Notes under the pieces: generated by a model
Databases searched by the model: none
What the model saw: the letters and a program-made list of their open reading frames with translations, nothing else
Told to the model about the DNA's origin: nothing
Part shown: piece after piece, positions 36,266 to 47,286 of the stretch
Position numbering within the stretch: position 1 is the stretch's first letter
Layout of the letters: each line of letters opens with the position of its first letter
Assembly (NCBI GenBank): GCA_025890175.1
Contig: JANPYM010000004.1
Coordinates: 341,684 to 405,683, forward strand
From: Ciborinia camelliae
Taxonomy: Eukaryota > Ascomycota > Leotiomycetes > Helotiales > Sclerotiniaceae
Direction: 5' to 3'
Length of the DNA: 64,000 nucleotides
Program-made: the position numbers and the translations under genes

Positions 36266-36831
36266 ATGAAGGTTCTCTTTTTTATCTCTGCCCTGGTTGC
36301 ATTCATTCCAGTTATTCTTGCTGCTGGTGTACCCCTTGAATACAGACAAGTTGGTGCATGGGGAAAACCTACAGATGCTTCTGTTCAGAACTGCTATAGT
36401 AAGTAACTTTTAAGTATTCTTAACATTGAAATCAACCACATTATTTGAGCTGCACCTGACAAATATCAATTATAGTGGGTAGTGATTGCACGGCAACACG
36501 CCAACTATGGCAACACTGTCAAGTAGATAATAATACTCCAGTTGGCAATCCCGAAGCTCGTAACGAAATTGTCGCCTCATGTCTTTGTGGAGGCAACTAT
36601 GTTGATACACAAGCTAGTTGTCTTCAATGTCTCAGCGTTGCGAGCAAAAACTTTTTGGTTCGCGATACCCAGACTACCAATGCCGAGAAGGTGTGCAATA
36701 AGACGTCCACTCTCTCGCAATATGAGAATTATTCATTCCAGTTCGGTGGTTTCTTGCAGTTCCCCCTCATTTTGCCATCTCTTTGGATCAGTGGTACCAA
36801 CATTACATACCCCGATCAGATCCTTAAGTAG
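36266..36831 (+). CDS. Small secreted cysteine-rich protein
   Basis: Two exons, 36266-36398 and 36476-36831, with a 77-base intron (GTAAGT...ATTATAG), give 162 residues. Residues 1-19 (MKVLFFISALVAFIPVILA) are a typical signal peptide with a cleavable end. The mature part has eight cysteines (NCY, SDC, QHC, SCLC, ASCLQC, KVC), suggesting four disulfides, and Asn-X-Ser/Thr sites (NKTS, NYS, NIT). Size, secretion and cysteine content match fungal effector-like or cell-surface proteins; no named family is recognised. A canonical GTAAGT...CTAACTAATTCAACTAG intron at about 36849-36921, just past the stop, implies a 3' UTR intron or a longer spliced isoform with a different C-terminus. Confidence 0.65.
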
Positions 36832-37915
36832 TATCTTCAATGTCACTCGTAAGTTCACACTGTCAACCAAGCATTGAAGCTTCGACATATCAGCTTTGTT
36901 TAGACTAACTAATTCAACTAGAGTCTCGATAACCTTCAGGTGGAGGTCAATTCTGAGCATGCGGAAAGGAACAGTGGCAACATTGGAGTGGAGGTTTTCC
37001 TTAAAGCGGGCTGTTGTTATTGACGGATTCACGACTGATAATATGATTGATTTAGTGGGGCTGTTGATGGGAAGATGGGTTACTTTTCAGATTTAACAAA
37101 ATGGTTTCGGTTTCCCTCCAAGGAAGTTGTGACTTCGTAATGAAAGAGCTTTTCATTTATTGGTGTGATTGTTACATTCGTTAGGTGAGCATGACTGACT
37201 TGACTATGTTTTTGCGTCACGAAGCCTCACACGGGACAGATACTTGACATTGAAAAATCTGTTAACTTCCCTGGCATGATCACCAAGTTTTAATATTTAT
37301 CCTCACCATTTCAACGAAGTCCTTGAAATCAGCGATAAAATTTTCATTATAAACTAATCCACCTCTTAAAATCTAATAATCCGCGGTCCACATAATACGA
37401 CAATGCTCCTCACCCCACGGCAGTAGCGACTTCCACAGGTAAGATAGGCTCTTTTCTTGAACGTATGATTACGGTTCTTGCGACGACGAAAGCTTCCTTA
37501 TTCAACATTTTTGACTTTTAGAAATGCTCCAGCCTTCAAACTTCGTATTTTCAACAACCGGTGTATTTGTCGAACCGGGCTTTGGCTCCACCCTCAAGTC
37601 TTCATCTCCGAACCAGCTTCCAGTTGCTGCATTTTTCATTGTTGCCATGGTATTCTCTCGGAAAAGGCCGACTGTTGAATTTGGTTTCGAATCTGCTCTG
37701 ATTGATGCTGGTCCTTGACTTTCACTGGACTATCAGGGGTCGTAAATCTTTACAGATATATACTATCAGCAGCAGGCGAGTCGGTAACTGCAGTGGGATT
37801 TTCAATGATAGGACCCATAGGTGATCTCTCCGAAGCCTAGGAAGAAGATATTGAACTTGTTGTATTGTTGTATCGAGCTAGTGTATGTAGAACTATTTTA
37901 TATCAACAGAAGATA
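36832..37915. other. Intergenic
   Basis: Holds the possible downstream intron of the secreted-protein gene (about 36849-36921). Open frames at 37478-37718 have no recognisable character. Confidence 0.4.
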
Positions 37916-38416
37916 TCAGCTCATCCTCCACAGCTTCAGTAAATCCGCCGACGAATATCTGTCCTTGATTTGGAGGGTGTGATAGCCGTAAATAGTAGGA
38001 GGGAGGTCGGAGATGCAGAAGGAAAGTCGAAGTTCGAGGGTGAGGGTGCGGATGAGGGCTAGAGTGGAGGGGAGGCTTAGGAAACCGAAGCCAGTCGTGT
38101 TGTTAGGGTCTGTGAATTGGTTCATGGGTTGAGAAAACCAAGGCCTGGAATCTTTCTTCGTTGATTGAGAGAAAAATTGCCAGACCCATTCTTGACGGAA
38201 TACCATAAATCTTTGACACACGCCTGCCTTTTCAGTAATCTTCAGATCTCCGAATTCTCCTAATCCTCCCTTCTTGATCTTCGTAGTGAGACTAGACTAC
38301 TAACAGATGGAAGGTCAACAATTGCCTATATTAAAAGTGTAAAATGCAAGAATAGATGGTACTTACACGAACTTGGTCCGCTGTGACAGAACACGGCGAA
38401 AGCCTTGCGGCGATAC
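37916..38416 (-). other. Orphan spliced gene fragment
   Basis: Two minus-strand exons can be joined: 38367-38416 ('IAARLSPCSVTADQVR') and 37916-38296 ('SSLTTKIKKGGLGEFGDLKI' to 'SADLLKLWRMS'). The 70-base intron is GTAAGT...GTTAGTAG. The frame is open for about 143 residues. Further upstream (38.4-38.85 kb), other coding-like blocks ('TRPQIREQITRYRESLGDID', 'NFSIYRSTRGRNFPAA') and a perfect-looking intron (GTAAGT...TGCTAACTCTTTCCGATAG) occur but do not join without stops. This is either a gene with an unsolved 5' part or a decaying one. The family is not recognised. Confidence 0.35.
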
Positions 38417-39419
38417 CTATTTATAGGTTGTCATGTTTGAAATCATCTGGAGGAGAGTTGCTGCAGGATGGTCTCCATCGTAATATCATTTAGTCTGAGG
38501 CCGGCAAGATTGCCACTCTTTTGCATTCGGCGCAAGCCGAGACTAATGCTGAGAGAGATTATCGCTGCGGGAAAATTTCTTCCTCTCGTAGATCTATAGA
38601 TCGAGAAGTTTCCAGAGGACGGAAGAAGATGGGCCACTTTTCTCTTCATGCAAGAAGTCGGTAACGAGGAGCTCTTCTTTAGGTTTTATTCTATCGGAAA
38701 GAGTTAGCATTGAAAGTTCTAAATGGAAGAGTGGTTTGAATTTGACTTACCTTCTTTAGATCTCAGATCGATATCGCCGAGAGATTCCCGATATCTAGTA
38801 ATTTGCTCTCTGATTTGAGGTCTAGTAACGAGGTGCCGATGGACCTTTTGTCGATCTCAAAAGGTATTAGTTCATCTAGACAGCAGGACGGTGGCCATGT
38901 AAATTGAAATCGAGGTATGTATGTATACTGGCTTCCGCGGCGTGGTTCGTTTGAATACTTGTGTTGGATGAATTTGAGGTGGGTAAGATTGGCACTCCGA
39001 AGGTGATGAAGCGAAGGATGCCAGGAGCATGTGGATGTACGTTAATTCTGGTATGCTATAAGTACAAAATCTTGCTGAGCGTTAGACTTCCTGGTACCAT
39101 GAGATGATTGGTAGCAGGTCGAATCTTTCGCAGCTGTGCAATCACGTAATGAGGGATATAATTGACACAGGGACAAACGTTATTAGGTGAAGAATTCTCG
39201 TTAGACAGAAGGTCTTATAGACGCAGATACAGACACAAATATCCGTTTTACCTGCTGTAATATGAAAATCTGTTGATCAGTTGGACACATAACTTTTCTA
39301 GACGCAGATACCGACCCAGGTGTTCTTCTTTCTCTGCCTGTAACATGAAACTAATCTTTATCAGTTGAAAGGTAATTACCAGACTCCAAGTCTCTTATCT
39401 ATTCCTACTTCCCACCGAT
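38417..39419. other. Coding-like debris and a short duplication
   Basis: Contains the unjoined blocks described for the fragment just before it. An imperfect direct repeat of about 70 bases (both copies begin GACGCAGATAC) lies at about 39219-39290 and 39301-39372. No complete gene. Confidence 0.4.
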
Positions 39420-40865
39420 CTACCACTTTTGGATTCTTATAGTAGGCTCTTGTATTTCTCGAGTTTTAGACGTCGTACTCAAGCTTGCCGTGACAACTCT
39501 GACGATTGGTACAACCCAGGTATCTAACTCGCGTGGGGTCTCCCAACTATTAACATAAACTATTGTTATTTGCATCGGTTAGTTGAATATCCAAAACATT
39601 GTATTGATATTGAGTGTGTGTTTAACTTAAGAAAAAAGCACTTACACCTATATCCCGTTGCAATGGCGCGTGCTTTGATGCCTCTCAATATACGCGACGC
39701 ATCAGAAGCCAATTCTTCTGCTGTCCAGTATTCAATGTGAGTTTTGATTGCTGGTGATGGAGGTTCCTTGCGTAGCACCCGCTTCCAGACATTGGAGACG
39801 ATTTCCCGACGCGTGGGAGGAGGAGGAGTATCGTCAAGAACTTCTGTCAGCATTTTGATTAATGTTGGAGTTGTGAAGTTGATCTCGCCATTATGTATCG
39901 GTCTCTCCGCTATGACATCTGCGGAATCCAATACCATGGTGATGGTTTCCAAGACGGGAAAGGTTGAGATGATGCATCCAGCAAGATCCCACATGTCTGA
40001 AATCTCGAAAATTGTTTGATTGCGCGTTTTGTAAGGTATTGCAAGATGTCGCAGACCATAGAAAACTGAGCGAGCTAGTGTAGTTCGGCGTAGCTCATCG
40101 AGCCAGAAGTCTCCTTGAATCCATACAGTATCTTTAGGATTGTAAATGATGTTTTGACGTCTGCGTGTGGCAAATACAGGAAAGGCGTTAGCTAATGAAT
40201 CATCGGCCACAGTGGAAGACTCATCATCATCGATTCGCTTCTGTGCATCCTCAATACTCAATGTAGTGAGAGATGTTGGCAATCCTGGGACAGTAACCCT
40301 TTCGAGGAAGATATCTCGATATTTATGGTTGATGCATATTACTGGAGGAATAGATCCACAGATCAGACGGTAGCTTCTTACACCCACAGAAAAGAATGAT
40401 ATAGCAGTTTCGGATTGAAAATTGATGGTTGTGATTCTAGCTTCTTCGAGATAGTATTCCCAGACCGCAAGCTGTTTGAATAGAAACCGTCAGCTGTCAG
40501 TGATCCGGAATTATACTTGACTTGAGTACAGAACAGTAATAGAATTTACGTAGAATGAAGAGTATACATACCCTAAGCTCGACTGGCAATTCTTCAAATC
40601 TCACAAATGACCTTCTATTTTCTCCCCCTGATTGGACTATTGCGAGGTTTTCCTCATCAATTTGTGCTTCGGAATCAGGATCAGTTACACCCAAGTTATT
40701 CTCTGTCAATAATTTTGAATCTTTAGTAAATAGTCCCTTTGAAAAGTCCTTGAATTTGCTGAAGAGCCGATGGTGGGCTTGAAGTGTTTCTGTTTCTAAT
40801 GGAGCTTGCTGTGTATTGAGAGCTGATGGCCATTGTGTAGTTCCAGCATCTCTTTCAATATCCAT
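39420..40865 (-). CDS. 2EXR-domain protein
   Basis: Exons 40572-40865, 39646-40471 and 39420-39559 give 419 residues with all junctions GT-AG. The fungal 2EXR domain is recognised by 'FVRFEELPVELR' at the end of exon 1 running into 'LAVWEYYLEEARI' in exon 2, the family's F-x-x-LPxELR-x-x-W-x-x-x-L signature. Downstream are the usual features of the family: 'NPKDTVWIQGDFW', 'LRHLAIPY' and 'LETITMVLD'. The third exon (frame reading 'YVNSWETPRELDTWVVPIV') is inferred from a donor at 39645 and a CAACTAAC branch point. 2EXR proteins are very numerous in Leotiomycetes and their function is unknown; an F-box-like role has been guessed from the fold. Confidence 0.75.
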
Positions 40866-41129
40866 GTTTTTGATAGAAGAGATAAAACGAATCATCATTG
40901 AAATTAGAACAAAATTATGATGACTCTGAGGTTGTAGGTTGTTGAGAATAAATCCGGGAATATTGAGGTTATAGATAAAAATAACCGAGAAGCTGTTGCC
41001 CGAAATCGTTAGTGCAAACAAACTCTACCTTGTTGAATCCAAATAATAAAACATTCTGCCATTAATGCCGCTAGAGAGTGGAATTGTCTGTAAGTTTTCT
41101 TCATTCAACCACCCAGGTCAAACTCAAAG

Positions 41130-42080
41130 AAGGTACCTTGTAGTAATCTGGGTTATCCAGCCCCTTTTCTTCGCTTTGTTCTACCCGACAGCAAACAACT
41201 CTCCCATCATAGTCTAATTTAGTAACCCCAAGTACCCAAGTCTGAGAGAAATATGGAAACAGAGAAGAATGACAAGAAATGAGGCTGCAGGGAAGTCACA
41301 GTATGAATACGATAGGCGGTGATCGAGAATGTCTTGTGCTAGGTCAGGTCTGCCCCCTTTTCCCCTTGTTGTATTGCCCTATGCGATAATAAATACCACT
41401 TCCATTACAGCCTCGTACAGTAGAGGCCGGAATTTCCAGGAAGTAGGAGACAAGTAAGAGGTCGTGGAAAGGTCAAATTTTAGAGGGAGCAGGAGGTATC
41501 TTGTACTAATCCAGATGTGCTAATTTAGATTTACCTCCCCTTCGACTTGCTTTGCGCGATAGCGAGTATAACGATCGCTCATCTCTCACATACGACACAG
41601 TAAAAGATTCAAAGAGACGAAGAAACTAAGAGGAATAGGTTGTGGGAAGGAATAGTATGAGCGGGAGAGGTACTTGAGAGTATCTCGTGCTAATTCAAGT
41701 TCGCTCGTTTGGATTTGCGTCATACAGGAGTAAACGCGCCAACTACATAGTTCATTCTCAGAGTGAAGAGTATCAAGGCCAAAAAAGACGACGAGGTTTG
41801 TAGGGAGGCGGAGGTTACAAGCGAGTAGTAGGACGAGACCGAGAGTAACATGAGCTAACTTAGGCCCACCTCCCTTTCTTTGCTTTACACGACGGCAACT
41901 TCGAAATTACGACATCTCCTTCACCCTCAGAATTATAAATATCAAAGACAAAAACAGGCAAAGAGGCTGATGGAGAATAGGAGCGAGGTGGGGGAGCGAA
42001 AGCTTAGCGAGTCTAAAGAAGCAGAAACTGCAAAAAGGGGTTTAAAACATGGAAAGGCGTGGATCACAAGAACCAATGGT
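41130..42080. repeat. Degenerate tandem repeat of about 180 bases, 5 copies
   Basis: Related blocks recur at about 41170, 41353, 41535, 41710 and 41870. Each has a pyrimidine-rich start (CCCCTT...TTGCTTTGCGCGA-like), then an A/G-rich part (AAGAGACGAAGAAACTAAGA-like), then a junction of the type GAGAGTATCTCGTGCTAATT. Copies differ strongly, so the array is old. No open frame runs through it. I cannot assign it to a known element. Confidence 0.55.
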
Positions 42081-43408
42081 GCTAGAACATAGATCAAGAT
42101 ATATTAGAACCGAATATGGATTGAAACAATGGAAAAATATATAGAATTCATGGGCCTGAGTTGGAAACACAAGGGGAGAACTTAATCTACCTATTTCAAT
42201 ATTTTTACATCACGAAGTCAGTTACATCCCTTACGACTCTCTGTCACGCCACACAGTCAGAAATAACTGCGAGAATACTGCGAGCACCATCGAAAAGCTT
42301 GCTGTTCTTCATAGTAATTTAAGCAATACTAAATTGCTAATTTCAACTCATGTATTCCCATTATAGCTCTGCTCTACCCAGAACATAGTAGTAGTTGGCG
42401 AAATATTTGCCAAGTACTCTAAATTAGATACAAACCAACCAGCCGACCGGAGCGATATCCAGAGGCCTTGATTGCTCTCTTGGGTCTGCCAAATGATTTA
42501 CCCGGAGTTGCGATATAGAGACTACGATCATACAGTATCTATAAAATACATTCCCATTATATTGGAAAAGCTTGGACGGAGCAGGATCGGCATGAGAAGA
42601 GAGAAGGAAAGGTGGAAGCAGAGCCAGAAGGGGTTTCAGTGGGGTAAGGTTTAGTTGAAAGGATAAAGGTTGCTAAATAACTATAAGAGGTATCAGGAAA
42701 CAACCGAAGTGCATTAGAGGATTGTAGTTCTCGATATGCTGTTACCAAACGTTTCTTCTCCTAACCCTTTTTTTCCCCTGTAAATCGCAACACCGCCGCA
42801 TTTTCCACACATGTGGTATCATTAGATACATATTAAACCTGAGGAATCAGAATGACTTTTGAAGAATTTACATCGTCTATTTATTCCCATTCACAATCTC
42901 ATATAAGAGGTTTCGTGAGAAGACAACGAAGTTAGGGCCATTAGTTGTAAAAATAAACGGAACCTACAAACTAATAGAGATCAGTCCATCTTCAAAATTC
43001 TAGACAATTATGATTCAATGGACAAATGAAACATATTTGATCATTAAAGTAAGGTCATAATTTATAAATACAGAATCCGTACTAAGTATTTCGTTCCGGA
43101 CAGCTTTCAGTGCGCATCATCAATCACTTGAAAGCCTCATTTTAAGGAAGAAGAGAAGTTCATATTATGAATTGATAATCAATTACGCAACATCGCTACG
43201 CTCCCAGTACCAAAAATTGGACTAAGTTTATGTATCGAAACAGGAGGACCAGAAACAGAGGCAGAAGAGTCAGCTCCGGTCACTGACCAGTCGATCATCA
43301 GCCCTGTCAAGCTCGTTTATAACCCATAGTGCTTTCAACTTCTCATGCTATACTGCTAACTCCCTCGACTTCAATCCCCTCATCTCACCTTTCATCCACA
43401 AATCGCTG
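42081..43408. other. Intergenic
   Basis: No gene recognised. AT-leaning sequence between the degenerate repeat array and the stop codon of the microexon-array gene. Confidence 0.5.
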
Positions 43409-44627
43409 TTAGTCTCCCCTCGCCACTGCTAGACCCTCTTCTTCTGGCATATCCTTCATACCTTCTGGGACGGAGATTGAAGCGGGAGTGGAGGTAGTGG
43501 CGCTAGTGTCATGGTCGCGAGTGGCCTTTTTTGCCTTCAAATAGTCAATAATAAATCATCAATCCATACTATCAATATACCTTATTTTCATAATAATAAG
43601 CCTTATTTCTAACCGTTATCTTCTCCTTAAAATAATCAGTAATAAATCATCAATCCATACTATCAATATACCTTATTTTCATAATAATAAGCCTTGTTTC
43701 TAACCTTTATCTTCTCCTTAAAATAGTTAGTAATAAATCATCAATCTCTACTATTAACATACCTTATTTTTATTATAATAAGCCTTACTTTTAGCTTTTT
43801 CCTTCTCCTTAAAATAGTTAGTAATAAATCATCAATCAATACTGTCAATATGTCTTATTTGCCTTTATCTTCTCCTTAAAATAGTTAGTAATAAATCATC
43901 AATCTCTACTATTAACATACCTTATTTTTATTATAATAAGCCTTACTCTTAGCTTTTTTCTTCTCCTTAAAATAATCAGTAATGAATCGCCAATCAATAC
44001 TGTCAATATGTCTTATTTGCCTTTATCTTCTCCTTAAAATAGCTAGTAATAAATCATCAATCTATACTATTAACATACCTTATATCTATTATAATAAGCC
44101 CGGCTGCCAGCTTTTCTAGCCTCCTGCTTTTTTGCCTGCTCTACCTGAGCTAACTGTGTGGAGAAGATATTATCGGCATGAGTTTCTGGAGACTATACCA
44201 ATATTAGTTAATTGCAAACCAATTATGAATGTTTGCATACTATTTCTGTATAGTGATAGAGGCTAGGGGCCATCCGAGCATGCGTCTGGGTGTGTTCAAT
44301 CTGACAATGAAGAATGACTTGGTTTCTGTCATCGAAGCGAGTCTAATTAATCATTAACTGGCTGAGGGCATGAGGGCAAGTGTCTGCAATGAACATACCG
44401 TGTCTATACATAGGCTCCCATCCTGATTAGGCATGCGACAAAAAACCTCACAATCGGGAACGTAATAGCCCTTGCGGGTAACCTGTAAACTTATGTTAAT
44501 TAGTGGTCAATCGACTATAACGATGATTCCATACACCCTCCTTATCCTTCCAATTTTCCTCCTCCCATGCTGTCATCCCCTGCGGCCGGAGTTTTAAGTT
44601 GAAATACTGATGTCTATATGGATTCAT
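43409..44627 (-). CDS. Unknown protein built from repeated 15-aa microexons
   Basis: Proposed exons are 44535-44627, 44399-44482, 44241-44342, 44079-44192, then microexons 43921-43965, 43763-43807, 43672-43716 and 43581-43625, and last exon 43409-43534, giving 232 residues. Every junction is phase 0 with GT donors, and the frame is open from MNPYRHQYFNLKLRPQGM to a TAA after EEEGLAVARGD. The N-terminal half has no known domain (TRKGYYVPDCEVFCRMPN, RNQVILHCQIEHTQTHARM). Exon 4 ends 'RKAGSRAYYNRYK', the apparent parent of the repeats EKKKAKSKAYYNKNK, EKEKAKSKAYYNKNK, EKIKVRNKAYYYENK and EKITVRNKAYYYENK: a highly basic Lys/Tyr/Asn helix. The last exon is Ser/Thr/Pro- then Glu-rich. No exon is long enough to be seen in a frame scan. 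The function is unknown. Confidence 0.72.
43535..44078 (-). repeat. Tandem intron-microexon module array
   Basis: The array is two 91-base units (45-base exon plus 46-base intron: 43581-43671, 43672-43762) and two 158-base units (45-base exon, 46-base intron, 21-base ghost exon, 46-base intron: 43763-43920, 43921-44078), closed by one more 46-base intron at 43535-43580. All seven intron units are exactly 46 bases. Introns 43717-43762 and 43875-43920 look identical. All end in TTTTAAG or TTTGAAG, with a TTACTAA/TTACTGA/TTATTGA-type branch point. Two of them (43808-43853 and 43966-44011) begin ACATAT instead of GTATAT/GTATGT. Confidence 0.9.
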
Positions 44628-44910
44628 GATTAATTAATACTGTGATGGGTACCGTAGTAGTCAGTATCGTAATCTCATACTGAATGATTGCACCTGAAAG
44701 TGTATGCCAAAACTCGAGACGACAGTTACATACCGAGAGTTGGGTCTGTGAATGTAAGATTTGATTAACAGTTGAATGATAATAAAGATTCCGCAGGGTA
44801 TTGATGTGAAAGCTCTACCAGTCAATTAATGAAGTGGAATAAAAAATTGTTGAGAAAAGAAGAAGAGGAAACAACTTCATCGATTGAGTGTGGTAATCCC
44901 CTCCCCTAAA

Positions 44911-45192
44911 ATGCGGAAGGAGACACCATCGCTTAACATGGGTCTTTCTAACCAACCAGGTTACTACAGTTCCTTACGTTTTGAGGAACTTGTTGCCTCC
45001 TTCCACAACTTTATATTCGATACATATTCTTTTTATGCTCAAAGTCCAATTTTGCATGCGCAGGGACAGTCAGAGGATATTAGGTATGATTGGAAGTTGT
45101 ATTACATTGAACAGTTCCGAGGAAATTTCATATTATCAAGAAATTACTTAGAGTTGCGTAACGCTATACCTCAAGTTTACCATCTGGTTTAA
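44911..45192 (+). CDS. Doubtful small ORF, 93 aa
   Basis: It starts at an ATG in good context (AAAATGCGG) and gives 93 residues rich in Tyr, Phe, Ser and Asn (for example 'FHNFIFDTYSFYAQSPIL'). No domain or signal peptide is recognised. It is divergent from the microexon-array gene, 284 bases apart. It may be a real short gene or a chance frame. Confidence 0.3.
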   Translation: MRKETPSLNMGLSNQPGYYSSLRFEELVASFHNFIFDTYSFYAQSPILHAQGQSEDIRYDWKLYYIEQFRGNFILSRNYLELRNAIPQVYHLV

Positions 45193-45790
45193 TCCATCCA
45201 TAGATTTATAGATCTATCTATACTAACTATTGGCACAAAATATTGTTCTCAATTTTCGTACAGAGTGTTTCCGTGAAATCCCATTATGTACCATGCGAGA
45301 CCAGGAAACTTACTCCAGAGTTTGCTTACTGTATCGGGCAAATAAGTTCTCCGTCATGGTAAAGTTTTAACATAAACTCTGTATGGTTGATCAAGATAGC
45401 ATCTACCGACCTAACATGACATACCTCAAGGGTCATACCATAATAATAATAATCATAACTTTTGGAAGCAATCAGTTTGATTGACCTCGTTTACTAAACT
45501 TTGGTATTCTGGTCTAATTATTTTCGTCTCAAGGCAATTGCGTGTGGAATACTTTAGCATTCATACAATATAGAGCAAATCAGCGATACGAATACTGGCT
45601 CAAGAATGTATGAGATACGTAAACAATTTGCATCGCCAATAAATGAGATGGCGGCGATAGGATTGATATGGACCAGATAGGTATTGCAGCATTTCATGGC
45701 ATTGTTGCTCTTAATCTACTACTATACTATACTATGAACGTTGCCCCGGTTTCCGATCCAGAGTTCCAAATTCAATGCCTCCATGTCCGT

Positions 45791-47286
45791 CTAGTTGTCA
45801 TTCTTTCCCTCAAGTTGCTTGTGGGTAGCAGCTGCTAGAAGCTTTATGGTAGGTATCTTCCATAAGCGAAAATCATCGATCATTCTGCGTCGTTTTTCTG
45901 AGCCATTGTCTGTGTATTAAATTTTAGTAAAGTGTGTCATACAGCAGGAAAAAAGGGAAGAAGCTCACCATTCAAGATCTCAATGCGGGACTTCCAATAA
46001 GACAGACCGGAGTATAACTTGGCTGCGGAGACCTTCTCAATTGGGATTGGGACACTCGGCTCAGCTTCCTTTTTCTTCGTGAGCAAGGACTTTAATGAGT
46101 ATGTCAAAGAAGATGCTAATGTTTGCCAATGATCTGGTTTCCATTCTCCGTAAAACACGCCAACGATGAATTCGGTCGTCAAAGAAAAAAAGGCAGGAGA
46201 ATACTTGGTGACTACACGACGTTTTGGAAGCAATCTGGACTTACAGCTCACGAAGGTAATCTCATCGCGAACGCCAGGGGTGGTGAAGTCAAAATCGTCC
46301 ACAATGACAATCAATTCTTGCAAGCCATTGAACCAGAGAGAGAGATTACAAGCCAAGCGATACAAGTTATCCCTATCCATAACTACCCAGTTAGATGATG
46401 TGGTAATTGCCAAACTGCGAACAGCTCGATTCGGATTCCGACCAGGAAGTGCAAACGAACAGCTATATCTGTTGGATGAAGACCAAAAGTCACTTTCGCG
46501 AATCCAGATCGTATCACTGGTAGGGTTGTACTTGATTGTGGGAAAGTCACTAACTCCAGTATACATAGTGCAAGGGTTATATTGTACCAAGTTATGTAGC
46601 TGTCGAAGGGATTGGAAACGAGTGAGGCGATTGACATATAGATGAGGATTTTGCGGACCACTGTAGATAAGTCGAGCATGACCTTGACACAAGGGTTTAT
46701 GTTTAAGTATCTTGCAGGAAACAGAAACTATACGGGGATCTTCGAATGCATATGCAAGAATTTTGAGCTAGGTTATTGATTAGCTTTTTTCAATTCCATA
46801 ATACAATGACATTTTATGACCCAGCAGTGAATGGCTTGTACTTACTTTGACTTCCATTGGTAACCACTGGAATAGACCAAACTCGTGCTCGCTATTAATT
46901 TCTGTTAAGGTCAGTTCTGTGATAGAAGAGTTAGAGATCTTCTATTTACCCTTAATGGTGTTCAAGTGATCTTGACCGTGTTTACCGAGTCGAAAAAGAC
47001 CGCTCAGAAGTTTGCGAACAGGTTCAAGGCCAAAATTATCAATGAAGAAGTGCAAAAGATCTTTTCCTCGCAGAACTTGATCTGACTTGATATCTCCATT
47101 ATCATTCACAGGGCTTGATGCGATGGAAGTGGGCGAATTTCCAGTAAAGAATGCCAACGGGTTGGAATTTGCTGGCAGGGTTTGGCTCCGAGGTCTTGGA
47201 GTGACTCGAATTGAAGTAGAACTAGGCTGCATTATATCATCAAGAGTAACCTGAATGCTGGACACTGATTCGAAGTTGGAAGACAT
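45791..47286 (-). CDS. 2EXR-domain protein
   Basis: Four exons, 46950-47286, 46846-46901, 45969-46767 and 45791-45909, give 436 residues. The 56-base second exon carries the domain start 'FGLFQWLPMEVK', which runs into 'LKILAYAFEDPRIV' of exon 3, the 2EXR signature. Later blocks match the other 2EXR gene in layout: 'NPTSDTIWIRESDFW', 'VRSLAITTSSNW' and 'GLQELIVIVDDFDF'. The last exon (reading 'DNGSEKRRRMIDDFRLWKI', ending 'LEGKNDN') restores an open C-terminus after a GTGAGC...ACACAG intron. The first exon is Ser/Pro-rich and probably disordered. The family has no known biochemical function. Confidence 0.78.

Noticed and set aside
36733..37096. Separate genes overlapping the 3' end of the secreted-protein gene
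   Set aside because: The frames on both strands are short and overlap the known exon or its likely 3' UTR intron.
43535..44078. CRISPR-like array of regular repeats and spacers
   Set aside because: The repeats are 46-base introns with donor, branch point and acceptor. The 'spacers' are related coding exons, not unique sequences, and the context is eukaryotic.
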